DNA of 31,070 nucleotides, taken from the NCBI RefSeq assembly GCF_003932715.1, contig NZ_CP020702.1, forward strand, positions 1 through 31,070, written 5' to 3'. Made by a program: the position numbers and the translations under genes. Shown here in pieces: positions 12,553 through 19,294 of the stretch (the first letter of the stretch is position 1; each line of letters starts with the position of its first letter). Below the pieces are notes generated by a model, which made no database searches, was not told the DNA's origin, and saw nothing but the letters and a program-made list of their open reading frames with translations. The stretch is from Streptomyces tsukubensis. GTDB taxonomy: Bacteria > Actinomycetota > Actinomycetes > Streptomycetales > Streptomycetaceae.

Positions 12553-12582
12553 GGTCCGTCTGTCCAACGAGCGGTGGGTCGA

Positions 12583-12945
12583 TCAGTCCTTGTACGCGAT
12601 GGGGCTGAGTCCGGAGTGGGCCCGGTTGAGCGCCTCGAACAGCGTCTGGGCCGCCGCCTTCGCCTCGGCGAGGCCGTCGTACGTGGCGGCGAGGTCGGTG
12701 TCGAGCGTGTTCCTGTCGCTGCGCAGGTTCCCGCTCGCCTCAAGGTGCTTCACCAGGGCCTCGGTCTGCTCCAGGGCCTGCGGGAGGACCATCGCCGCCT
12801 GAGAGAGGTTGCCGACCACGCTGTAGGCGTCGCCGGGGAATTCCCAGTCCTCGTCTCCCCGGGTCGGGGCGAGCGTGGCGTGGTTGAGGGCACGGAGGGC
12901 CTCGTACGCGTCGTCGGCGAGCTTGGCGGGCGTCTTGTCGGTCAT
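12583..12945 (-). CDS. hypothetical helical protein, 120 aa
   Basis: Starts at ATG 12945 (MTDKTPAKLADDAYEALRAL). Almost entirely helical: LADDAYEALRALNHATL, then LSQAAMVLPQALEQTEALVKHLEAS and LAATYDGLAEAKAAAQTLFEALNRAHSG. No Cys, signal or membrane segment. This heptad-like composition is common in small Streptomyces plasmid proteins of unknown role. The operon context (15656 to 11197) gives no direct clue. Confidence 0.72.
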   Translation of the reverse strand: MTDKTPAKLADDAYEALRALNHATLAPTRGDEDWEFPGDAYSVVGNLSQAAMVLPQALEQTEALVKHLEASGNLRSDRNTLDTDLAATYDGLAEAKAAAQTLFEALNRAHSGLSPIAYKD

Positions 12946-13000
12946 GGGGTCGGTCTCCTCTGAGATGCGGTGGTGGTTGTGGTCGTCTCGGTGGTCGTCG

Positions 13001-13402
13001 TCAGCCGTCGAGTTCGGCGCGGAAGCGCCGGGTGCGCTCCTCTCCGTCGAGGACCGCCTGGCGTACGGCCTCGTCCTTGATCTGCTCGGCGGGGTGCAGC
13101 AGTTGGCCCGCGCGGTACGCGCGAGCGAAGGCAACGGCGGCAGTGGCGGTCTTCGCTCCGTCCAGGTCCCGTCCGGCGAACCGCTGGAAGGTCTCGCCGT
13201 CGTCGGTGACCTCCTCGCCGAGCCGGGCCTCGAAAGCGTCGAGCGCGCTACGCAGCCCGCTCACCTTGTCCCAGGCGTAGTAGAGGTTGCCGTCCTCGAT
13301 GGCGCCCGCGATGCGGCCGAAGTGGTCGACAACGCGGGCGTACTCCTCGGCGAGGTTGTTCTCGGGGGTGGAGCCGCCGAGCAGGGTGTGCAGGTCCGTC
13401 AT
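13001..13402 (-). CDS. hypothetical protein, 133 aa
   Basis: Starts at ATG 13402 (MTDLHTLLGGSTPENN). Helical throughout: LAEEYARVVDHFGRIAGAIED, then WDKVSGLRSALDAFEARLGEE and ATAAVAFARAYRAGQLLHPAEQI. The C-terminus is basic (GEERTRRFRAELDG). No recognised motif. Preceded by a CCGGGG/CCCCGG hairpin that separates it from the RapZ-NUDIX gene. Confidence 0.72.
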   Translation of the reverse strand: MTDLHTLLGGSTPENNLAEEYARVVDHFGRIAGAIEDGNLYYAWDKVSGLRSALDAFEARLGEEVTDDGETFQRFAGRDLDGAKTATAAVAFARAYRAGQLLHPAEQIKDEAVRQAVLDGEERTRRFRAELDG

Positions 13403-13429
13403 GAGGTGGTGCCTTCCTTGTGCGGCGAG

Positions 13430-13456
13430 CCGGGGCCGCCGTGGTGGCGACCCCGG
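13430..13456 (-). terminator. intercistronic hairpin (CCGGGGCCGCC...CCCCGG)
   Basis: A perfect 6-bp outer stem plus an inner CGCC/GGCG pairing. It shares the 11-mer CCGGGGCCGCC with the hairpin at 12530. It lies between the RapZ-NUDIX gene and the downstream hypothetical. Confidence 0.55.
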
Positions 13457-13494
13457 GTTCATCCTGTCGTGCGGTTCGGACAGCGCTGGGAGGA

Positions 13495-14379
13495 TCAGGC
13501 GATGTCGCCCGGAAGGGGACCACCGCGGCCGCCGTCCAGGTCGACCATGAGCATGTCGGTCGGGTTCAGGGCCTCGGGGGCCCTGGGGATCAGGTCGAGG
13601 ATGTCGGCGTGGTCGAAGGCGAGCGTCGGCAGGCTGGAGGCGGGCCACCAGCGGGCGGTGCGGGCGTCGTCCCCGGCGACGATCGGGGTGCCGGCCGGAA
13701 CGACGGCGAGGTAGGCGGCGGTGACGTACCGGCCGCGCGGGTCCCGGTCGGGCCGGTCGAAGACACCGATCTCCCGCAGGTCGGAGGCCAGGACGTGGAC
13801 GCCGGTCTCCTCGGCGAGTTCACGGACTGCCGCCTCGATCGCGGTCTCTCCCCTGTCCACGTGACCACCCGGCAAGGCCCATGCGCCCTCGTGCGGCGGC
13901 CAGCCGCGCTCGATGAGCAGCACGTCGCCGTCCGGCGTCATGGCGACCACGTCGGCGGTGTAGCGGATGGTCTCGGGCTCGGGCTCGGTGCGGTTGTGGA
14001 CTCCGGCAGGCAGGAGGTCCTGGTCGACATCGCGGTGCTCGATGGTGGCCTCGTCGCCGACGCCGAGCAGCAGCTCGTGCGTGAGGCGGGCCAGGCCGAC
14101 GCTCCGGTGCCGGCCGCCGGTGCAGCCCCACGCGATCGTGACGTCGGCGCCGGTGTCCTCGGCGAGGCCGCGGGCGGTGGCGACCGCGTTGAACGCGAGC
14201 CGCTCGGCGCCCGGAGTGTCGCGGACGTGGTCGTACACCGGCTGGTCGAGGCCCGTGAGGGTCTTCAACTCCTCGTTGTGGAACGGGTTGCGGAGCAGGG
14301 CCCTCAAGTCGAAGACCAGGTCGGCGGTGGGGGCGGGGGCGTGGCCGTAGCCGAAGGACACGATGCGGATGGTGGTCAT
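13495..14379 (-). CDS. RapZ C-terminal-like domain fused to a NUDIX hydrolase
   Basis: A 294-residue two-domain protein. Residues 1-125 match the C-terminal domain of RapZ/YvcJ proteins: SFGYGHA, FDLRALLRNPF, TGLDQPVYDHV, and CTGGRHRSV at 86-94. Residues 138-270 are a NUDIX domain: WALPGGHVDRGETAIEAAV and the rest of the box Gx5Ex7REUxEExGU span 172-194, with the metal-binding REXXEE at 186-191. NUDIX enzymes cleave nucleoside diphosphates linked to another moiety; RapZ-C is a sugar-phosphate or RNA-binding fold that controls RNase E in E. coli. The substrate cannot be told from sequence. It starts 2 bp from the upstream stop, so it is in the same operon. The P-loop half of full-length RapZ is absent. 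Confidence 0.88.
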   Translation of the reverse strand: MTTIRIVSFGYGHAPAPTADLVFDLRALLRNPFHNEELKTLTGLDQPVYDHVRDTPGAERLAFNAVATARGLAEDTGADVTIAWGCTGGRHRSVGLARLTHELLLGVGDEATIEHRDVDQDLLPAGVHNRTEPEPETIRYTADVVAMTPDGDVLLIERGWPPHEGAWALPGGHVDRGETAIEAAVRELAEETGVHVLASDLREIGVFDRPDRDPRGRYVTAAYLAVVPAGTPIVAGDDARTARWWPASSLPTLAFDHADILDLIPRAPEALNPTDMLMVDLDGGRGGPLPGDIA

Positions 14380-14380
14380 G

Positions 14381-14866
14381 TCAGCTCTCCTCGAATCGCT
14401 TGGTGGCGCAGGGCGGGCAGAGCGGGATCTGCCGGTGGTCGGTCTCCTCGGGGTAGAGCGCGGTCGAGAACGGGTCGGCCATGACCTGCACGTCCGGCTT
14501 CTGCTGGCCGCACTCCTCGCAGCGCGTCAGGAGCGGCGCCAGGAGGTCGAGGGCGTGGCGGATGCAGTCGCCGGTGCTGTCCTGGACGAAGCCCTGGGCC
14601 TCGTCCAGCAGCTCGGTGACGCGGTCGATGTCGTCGTGGTCGACCTCGGTCACCGACACCGTGATGGTGCCGACGACGTCGGCGACGGCCGCGAGAACGC
14701 CGGCGTCGGGGTGGGCCGGGTCGTACAGCGCCTGGAGGGCGGCGGCGTGCGGGCCGACGTCCTCGGTGCGGCACGCCGCGTCGCGGATGCGGTCGAGGCC
14801 GATGCGCACGATGGCGACGGCCGCCTGCAGTTCCTGGTCGAGGGGGAGCTTCGGGGTGCGGTCCAC
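14381..14866 (-). CDS. hypothetical protein with C-terminal zinc ribbon, 161 aa
   Basis: Starts at GTG 14866 with GGAAGGA upstream. The N-terminal 110 residues are helical (LDQELQAAVAIVRIGLDRIRDAA, ADVVGTITVSVTEVDHDDIDRVTELLDEAQG). Four cysteines in CEECGQQK and CPPC (about residues 115-153) form a zinc ribbon. It is immediately upstream of the RapZ-NUDIX gene (1-bp gap), so the two are probably co-translated; a physical partnership is possible but unproven. A TTATCTAGC element sits 28 bp before the start. Confidence 0.72.
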   Translation of the reverse strand: MDRTPKLPLDQELQAAVAIVRIGLDRIRDAACRTEDVGPHAAALQALYDPAHPDAGVLAAVADVVGTITVSVTEVDHDDIDRVTELLDEAQGFVQDSTGDCIRHALDLLAPLLTRCEECGQQKPDVQVMADPFSTALYPEETDHRQIPLCPPCATKRFEES

Positions 14867-14925
14867 TGGGGTCCTTCCGGAGTGAGTCGCGGATTATCTA
14901 GCTGGTTTGGCTGTGTGTGCCCTGC

Positions 14926-15420
14926 TTACAGCGCCGCGATGAGGAGCGCGGCGACGCCGAGGAACAGGTGGTGGAAGCTCTGGTCGAGGGCGTAGGCGCC
15001 GGTGCCGAGCGTCGGCGCGTACCCGCCTTCGGCGTTGACCGGGTGCGCCGGGTTGGCGGGCGTGCCGAGGCTCAGGAACTCCGTCTTGCCGGTGACCTTG
15101 GCGAGCCAGGCGAGCGTCGACCGGCGGTCCGCCCACCAGTGGGTTGCCGCGTCGATGCCGAGGCCGGCCACCACGCCGGTGACGGTGACGGGGAGGTCGA
15201 GGACCAGGACGACCGCGGCGAGCGCGATGCCCTTGGTGATCGTCAGTCCGAGGACGTGCATGGTGCAGGCGATCCGACCGGCGCGGCTGGACTGGCCGGG
15301 GTTCCGGTCGTTCTCGCCCTTGTGGGCGGCCTGGTGGGAGGACTGGACCCAGTGGTCGCCGACGCTGTGCGCGATGTACAGCGCGATGAACACGGCGGCG
15401 AAGACGGCTGCTGCGGTCAT
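14926..15420 (-). CDS. membrane protein, DUF3307-like
   Basis: A 164-residue protein from ATG 15420. It has about four hydrophobic segments: AVFAAVFIALYIAH, a central HVLGLTITKGIALAAVVLVL, VTVTGVVAGLGI, and a C-terminal FLGVAALLIAAL. The polar motifs HSVGDHWVQS near residue 18, ATHWWADRR near 92 and DQSFHHL near 145 recall DUF3307 membrane proteins, which have a conserved HxxxDxxxQ in the first helix. The function of that family is unknown. It is the second gene of the 15656 operon. Confidence 0.7.
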   Translation of the reverse strand: MTAAAVFAAVFIALYIAHSVGDHWVQSSHQAAHKGENDRNPGQSSRAGRIACTMHVLGLTITKGIALAAVVLVLDLPVTVTGVVAGLGIDAATHWWADRRSTLAWLAKVTGKTEFLSLGTPANPAHPVNAEGGYAPTLGTGAYALDQSFHHLFLGVAALLIAAL

Positions 15421-15461
15421 GGGTTCTGGCTCCTTCGGGAGGCGGTGCGCGGTCGGGGTGA

Positions 15462-15656
15462 TCAGCGGTCGGTGCGGACGGTCCAGCCGCCCTCGAAGTT
15501 CCGGCGGATCTCCAGGCCGGGGCCGGAGATGCGGCCGGGTCCGGCCTGGACGCTGCCGGGCTGCAAGGCGTCGAGCTGCTCCAGGAGCGCGGCGACCTGC
15601 GTGGCCAGCTCCAGCGCGCGGGCGTTCTCGTCGGCGCTCGGCATCGTCTGTCGCAT
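15462..15656 (-). CDS. small hypothetical protein, 64 aa, first gene of the 15656 operon
   Basis: Starts at ATG 15656 with AGGGGA upstream. It has a helical N-terminus (ENARALELATQVAALLEQLDAL) and a strand-rich C-terminus (GLEIRRNFEGGWTVRTD). Not recognised. It directly follows the leader carrying the 12-bp array and the paired dyads. Confidence 0.65.
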   Translation of the reverse strand: MRQTMPSADENARALELATQVAALLEQLDALQPGSVQAGPGRISGPGLEIRRNFEGGWTVRTDR

Positions 15657-15770
15657 GTCATCCCCTGAGTTAGTCGCTTGCGTTTCCGCTGGGTTTTTCG
15701 CTTGCAGTAATTCAATGATGCAGACTCCGAGTCTGCATGTCTAGGGGTTCGCAGACTCCGAGTCTGCATA
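15657..15770 (-). promoter_or_regulatory. promoter/leader with 12-bp array F and twin dyads (copy 1)
   Basis: Two palindromes with arms GCAGACTC/GAGTCTGC around one base (15718-15738 and 15751-15767) are centred 31 bp apart. On the - strand TAGACA just precedes the first dyad and CATTGAAT follows it, spaced like -35 and -10 boxes with the operator in between. Three 12-bp units (15673-15708: GTCGCTTGCGTT, TCCGCTGGGTTT, TTCGCTTGCAGT) fill the leader. Almost the whole arrangement is repeated at 19146-19239 in front of another operon, so one repressor probably controls both. Confidence 0.75.
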
Positions 15771-15986
15771 GCGTGGGTCTGTGCTGGTCAGGCCCGGAAA
15801 GAATCTCGCGGACGGCGGGTGTCGTCCGCTCCCGGGGCGCGTACCGGGTGTGGTCCGCGTCTCACCGGAGCCGCTCAGCACTCAGCCCGGAAGCGGCCGG
15901 GCTTGCGGCCGGTTCCGGGCTGATCTCCTGCCACCCAAAAGCGGGGGAGGGCGGGTGCTGGCCAGGGCGACGTCGCCGGGTGCGGG
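15771..15986. other. intergenic stretch upstream of the 15656 promoter
   Basis: No gene seen. The first bases (GGGTCTGTGCTGGTCAG) resemble the corresponding position upstream of the 19135 promoter (GCGTTCGTGCAGGTCAG). The rest lies after the stop of the 15987 gene and should hold its terminator, but no strong hairpin is evident. Confidence 0.4.
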
Positions 15987-16778
15987 TCAGCGGGCGGGCT
16001 GCTCCTGGTCGCGGTCGGCGTCGGCCTCTTCGCACGCCTCGCTGCAGTACGGGCCCCGGTGGTGGATCGGGGCGCCGCACAGGGCGCACTCTCCGGGCTC
16101 GGGCTCCAGGTCCTCGTACGGGTCCCACTTCGGCTCGTCGGACCACGGGTCGTCCTCCGGGGCCGGCACGGGACGCAGGCCGGTGAGGATGTCGAGGACG
16201 ACCCACAGGCGTTCGCCGCCGAGGCCGTACTCCGGCGCGATGATCGAGACGTACGTGCCGTGGGCGACCTGGTCGTAGAGGGCGCGGTCGAGGCCGGGCC
16301 ACTGGATGGCCATGTCCGCCCGGCCGATCCGGCCGCCGAACGCGGTGACCGCCTCGCCGTCGCGGGTCGTGACGACCACGCCGTCCTCCTGGAGGCCGCC
16401 GTCGCGGCGGTGGTCGTTGATCCGCACGATGAACCCGGCCGCGCTCGCGGCGGCGACCAGGCGGTCGAGCAGCTCGGCGTCGGTGACGACCAGCTCGACC
16501 GCGGCGCGCTGCTCCCACCACAGGCCGTCCGCGCCGGTGCCCGCGAATCCGGGCTGCGAGCAGGTGGTGACGTACCCGGCCCGGCACAGCGCAGCGAGGG
16601 TGGGCACCAGGTGCGCGGTCTCCTCGTCGGGCCCGAACCGCGGCTGGTAGCCGGGACGGGAGGCGATCTCGCCCTCCAGCCACAGCGCCATCAGCGTGCC
16701 GAGGTCGAGGACGGAGCGGGCGGACTTCCAGCGGCGACGGTCGGCGCGGCTCATCCAGGGCAGCGGCATGGTGGTCAC
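15987..16778 (-). CDS. hypothetical protein with C-terminal zinc finger, 263 aa
   Basis: Starts at GTG 16778, overlapping the stop of the 55-aa gene (GTGA); an ATG three codons later (16769) is an alternative. The N-terminal half (MSRADRRRWKSARSVLDLG, then ELLDRLVAAASAAGFIVRINDHR) is a mixed alpha/beta domain that reads like a search or recombination accessory domain, but I cannot name it. The C-terminus has CALCG...YCSEACEE (about 232-250), a treble-clef finger similar to others on this window. Last gene of the 19135 operon. Confidence 0.75.
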   Translation of the reverse strand: MTTMPLPWMSRADRRRWKSARSVLDLGTLMALWLEGEIASRPGYQPRFGPDEETAHLVPTLAALCRAGYVTTCSQPGFAGTGADGLWWEQRAAVELVVTDAELLDRLVAAASAAGFIVRINDHRRDGGLQEDGVVVTTRDGEAVTAFGGRIGRADMAIQWPGLDRALYDQVAHGTYVSIIAPEYGLGGERLWVVLDILTGLRPVPAPEDDPWSDEPKWDPYEDLEPEPGECALCGAPIHHRGPYCSEACEEADADRDQEQPAR

Positions 16779-16942
16779 CGCCCCACGATCATGTTGCCGT
16801 GGCCGTTGTTCATGTGGTCCACGCACGCCGGGCAGTCCTCGCGCGGACCGAGGTGCTTGTGCTGCTCGCGGCTGTCGTAGGCGTGGAGCCAGCACTGCGT
16901 GCATTCGCCGGCGGGCGGGTTGAGGGCCTTCTTGCTCGGCAT
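16775..16942 (-). CDS. small zinc-finger protein, pRL2-8-like
   Basis: A 55-residue protein missing from longer-ORF views: MPSKKALNPPAGECTQCWLHA, then DCPACVDHMNNGHGN and MIVGR. Two CxxC pairs (14/17 and 37/40) with nearby His residues suggest one zinc site. I recall similar short proteins labelled pRL2-8 on Streptomyces plasmids. It starts at ATG 16942, and its TGA overlaps the GTG of the next gene. Its small size and conservation in transfer regions suggest an accessory regulator, but this is inference. Confidence 0.75.
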   Translation of the reverse strand: MPSKKALNPPAGECTQCWLHAYDSREQHKHLGPREDCPACVDHMNNGHGNMIVGR

Positions 16943-16955
16943 CGCGGTCTCCCGA

Positions 16956-17456
16956 TCAGTGGTTGACGGTGGTGGTGGACCGGCCGAACCACTTGTTGTG
17001 GTTCGAGACGTGCGTGTGGTTCTCGACCTTCGGACCGGCGGCGGCGGGCGCGATCTTCCACGCGACGATGGCGATGGCCAGCCACATCAGGGCGCCCGCG
17101 CTGATCCCGGCGAGCGGGGCCAGGGCCTGCCCGATGCCCCATCCCGTCCCGGCCGCGAGGATGCCGCCGGCCGCGATGCGCTGGGCTCGCACGTCGAACA
17201 GCGGCTGCGGGGTGAGGTCGCGGGGCGGCATCGGCTGCATCGCGGCCGGGGCGGCGGACCGGCGCATCGGGACCATCTGCCCGTACGCGTCCGGCACCCA
17301 GACGACCGGGTCGTTCTCGGCGTACAGCTCGACCGGGCCGGAGAGCGGGGCCTGGACGGGGAGGCGGTAGTGCGGGGTGACGTCGACCTCGTACGGGCGG
17401 TACGGCTGCACCGCGGCCTCGGTGCGCGGGATCTGGGGGGCGCTCTCGGTGCTCAC
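16956..17456 (-). CDS. SpdD-like membrane protein, 166 aa
   Basis: Starts at GTG 17456 with GGAGG at good spacing. Residues 1-90 are a Pro-rich cytoplasmic region containing VVWVPDAYGQMVPM. Residues about 95-135 hold two hydrophobic segments (AAGGILAAGTGWGIGQALA and GALMWLAIAIVAW). The tail KVENHTHVSNHNKWFGRSTTTVNH is rich in His and Asn. This layout matches small spread-type membrane proteins in Streptomyces plasmid operons; the exact family is uncertain. Spd proteins help distribute a transferred plasmid within the recipient mycelium. Confidence 0.65.
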   Translation of the reverse strand: MSTESAPQIPRTEAAVQPYRPYEVDVTPHYRLPVQAPLSGPVELYAENDPVVWVPDAYGQMVPMRRSAAPAAMQPMPPRDLTPQPLFDVRAQRIAAGGILAAGTGWGIGQALAPLAGISAGALMWLAIAIVAWKIAPAAAGPKVENHTHVSNHNKWFGRSTTTVNH

Positions 17457-17492
17457 GGTGGTGACCTCCGCTTTCTGGGTCTGGGGAAGTGG

Positions 17493-17519
17493 CCGGCCCC
17501 CGGGGGTTCCGGGGGCCGG
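17493..17519 (-). terminator. intercistronic hairpin CCGGCCCCCGG/CCGGGGGCCGG
   Basis: An 11-bp perfect stem with a 5-nt loop between the 17525 gene and the SpdD-like gene; a probable partial terminator or mRNA stabiliser. Confidence 0.65.
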
Positions 17520-17524
17520 GCCGG

Positions 17525-17767
17525 TCAGTTCTGGCGGTACGGCTTGGTGCGGCGCAGGACGTGGTCGCGGGAGAAGCCGGTGGCCTCCACGACGTCGAGC
17601 TGAAGCGCGTTGCCCGCGTCCAGCTCGGCGGCGATGGCCTGCCACATCGCCTCGTCGGCGGCGGCCTTGGCCTTCTCAGCGGTCTCGTGCGCCTGGTCGC
17701 GGACCTTCTTCAGCTCGGTGAAGCGGTCCTTCGCCGCGGCGCGGCTTTCCTGGTCGGGGCTGGGCAT
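17525..17767 (-). CDS. small HTH protein, 80 aa
   Basis: Starts at ATG 17767 (MPSPDQESRAAAKDRFTELKK). A helical charged N-terminal half (KVRDQAHETAEKAKAAADEAMWQAIAAELDAG) leads into an HTH-like segment (ALQLDVVEATGFSRDHVLRRTKPYR). A longer start is possible but is Arg/Pro-rich and lacks a good site. It is likely a DNA-binding or helper protein of the operon. Confidence 0.68.
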   Translation of the reverse strand: MPSPDQESRAAAKDRFTELKKVRDQAHETAEKAKAAADEAMWQAIAAELDAGNALQLDVVEATGFSRDHVLRRTKPYRQN

Positions 17768-17887
17768 TGCTGGCTCCGTTTCGGTGTCGGGGATGATGTG
17801 GCTCCCCCCGCTGCCCTTGCGGAGCGGGATCGGGGCCCGTGGCGGTCGGCGGACCTTGGCCGGGATGGCGACCGCCACGGGGCGTCC

Positions 17888-18271
17888 CTACTTTCTCGCG
17901 GGGATCGCGGGGGAGGGGACGGTGTTCTCGGCGGCCGTGGCCACCGCCTGGAGGACGTCGCGGGTGGAGTCGGCGGCGGCGTCCAGGTTCTCGGTGAGCG
18001 TGCCGTATCCGAGGTCGCGGGCGCGGGCCTTGAGGGCGGTGAGGTAGTGCCAGGTGTCGTGGAGCTCGTCGTGCAGGTCGAGCAGGCCGGGCTGGAAGGC
18101 GAGGGAGTCGCTCAGCCGGTCGGCGCCCTCTCCGTGGGTCCGGGCGCGCTCGGCGAGGGTGTTGAAGCAGTTGTCGGCGATGACCTCGCGGACCTCGTCG
18201 GCGGTGTCGTACGCGTGGGCCATGCCGACCAGGCCGTAGAGGAAGGTCACGAGGCGGTTGGGCTTCTTCAC
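17888..18271 (-). CDS. hypothetical helical protein, 127 aa
   Basis: Starts at GTG 18271 with GGGGAGA upstream. Helical throughout (LVTFLYGLVGMAHAYDTADEVREVIADNCFNTLAERA, HDELHDTWHYLTALKARARDLG, ENLDAAADSTRDVLQAVATA, in that order). No membrane segment or recognised family. A 12-bp array (18280-18327) fills the gap to the upstream gene. Confidence 0.68.
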   Translation of the reverse strand: MKKPNRLVTFLYGLVGMAHAYDTADEVREVIADNCFNTLAERARTHGEGADRLSDSLAFQPGLLDLHDELHDTWHYLTALKARARDLGYGTLTENLDAAADSTRDVLQAVATAAENTVPSPAIPARK

Positions 18272-18279
18272 TGCTGTCT

Positions 18280-18327
18280 CCCCTGCTTGCTTTTCTGCTG
18301 GCGGATTTGATCGCGGGATTGCTTGCG
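18280..18327 (-). repeat. 12-bp array G (4 units) between two genes of the 19135 operon
   Basis: Units CCCCTGCTTGCT, TTTCTGCTGGCG, GATTTGATCGCG and GGATTGCTTGCG. In mRNA sense: GCAAGCAGGGGA, GCCAGCAGAAAA, and so on. It lies directly upstream of the ribosome-binding site of the 18271 gene. Confidence 0.65.
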
Positions 18328-18334
18328 GACAGCG

Positions 18335-19135
18335 TCAGTTCTTGCTGACGTGGCCGTTGCGGGTCTTGGCGATAACGTCCAGCTCGGGGCGGTTGGAGAC
18401 GCCGCGCAGGCGGACGTTGCCGTTGTGGGCGCGGGCCTCGATCTGGCCGCTCGCCGAGGGGGCGGCGGACAGCTCGACGTTGCCGTTGTGCGTGATGAGC
18501 CGGGCGGCGCCACCGCCGTAGGTGCCGATGTAGGTGTTGCCGTTGTGGGTCTCGATGTCGGCCCACTCCTGGACGGCCTGGATGTCGTTGTCGCCGTTGT
18601 GGCCGCGCACCTTGGCCCGGCCGACGATCCCGGCGCGCAGGCTGCCGTTGTGGGTGTCGAGGTCGAGCGCGGCGAGTACGCCGGTGACGACCAGGTCGGC
18701 GTTGCGGGAGTTCATCCGCACGCCGGACCCGGCGGGCAGGGTGACGAGGACCTCGATCCCGCTGGAGACCGTGCCGCTGCCGCCACCGGTGATGACCTGG
18801 CCGTTGACGATGGTCACGCCGGTCACCGAGCCGGTGATGTTGCCGAAGATCTGTGTGACCCGGGTGCCGCCGCGGCTGGTGGTGACGGTCTGGGTGATAC
18901 CGCCGGCGCCCCCCTCGACCTCCGGGACGGTGATGGTCAGGCGCTGGCCGTCCTGGCTGACCCGGGACTTCGCGACGGCGTCCGCCGAGGGGCCCGTGGC
19001 GTCGTCGGTGCGGACCTCGGCACGGGCGACACTGGCGGCCGGGTCGATGGTGACGCGGACGGTGCCCATCGGGCAGGTGATGTCGGCGAGTACGGGACCG
19101 ACAGCGGCGGGGGTGGGGAGGTTCTTCGAGGTCAT
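18335..19135 (-). CDS. DUF4097-like beta-helix protein with HNG repeats
   Basis: A 266-residue protein from ATG 19135. The second half has at least five copies of a roughly 20-residue rung centred on HNG (THNGSLRAG, GHNGDNDIQ, THNGNTYIG, THNGNVELS, AHNGNVRLRG) and a final TRNGHV. This is the signature of DUF4097/DUF2807-type right-handed beta-helix proteins. No signal peptide is evident (MTSKNLPTPAAVGPVLADITCPMG), so it is probably cytoplasmic or exported without a classical signal. Members are common in actinomycetes with unknown roles. First gene of the operon behind the twin dyads at 19190-19239. Confidence 0.82.
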   Translation of the reverse strand: MTSKNLPTPAAVGPVLADITCPMGTVRVTIDPAASVARAEVRTDDATGPSADAVAKSRVSQDGQRLTITVPEVEGGAGGITQTVTTSRGGTRVTQIFGNITGSVTGVTIVNGQVITGGGSGTVSSGIEVLVTLPAGSGVRMNSRNADLVVTGVLAALDLDTHNGSLRAGIVGRAKVRGHNGDNDIQAVQEWADIETHNGNTYIGTYGGGAARLITHNGNVELSAAPSASGQIEARAHNGNVRLRGVSNRPELDVIAKTRNGHVSKN

Positions 19136-19145
19136 GCCCTGCTCC

Positions 19146-19239
19146 TTCAGCTTGTTTCCGCTTGCTTTATCGCTTGCGGTAATTCAATGATGCAGACTCC
19201 GAGTCTGCATGTCCAGGGGTTCGCAGACTCGGAGTCTGC
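19146..19239 (-). promoter_or_regulatory. promoter/leader with 12-bp array H and twin dyads (copy 2)
   Basis: Dyads at 19190-19210 (10-bp arms ATGCAGACTC around a C) and 19223-19239 (GCAGACTC/GAGTCTGC around G), with TGGACA on the - strand before the first and CATTGAAT after it. The 12-bp units lie at 19146-19181 (the best are CCGCTTGCTTTA and TCGCTTGCGGTA). About 60 bp are nearly identical to 15697-15770. Confidence 0.75.
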
Positions 19240-19265
19240 ATAGTGTGCGTTCGTGCAGGTCAGCA

Positions 19266-19283
19266 GCCGGAAATTTCTTCCGG
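19266..19283 (-). terminator. small hairpin after the transfer operon
   Basis: CCGGAA and TTCCGG pair around ATTTC, 12 bp after the stop of the 19295 gene; a weak terminator for the transfer operon. Confidence 0.4.
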
Positions 19284-19294
19284 GCCCGGTGGCG

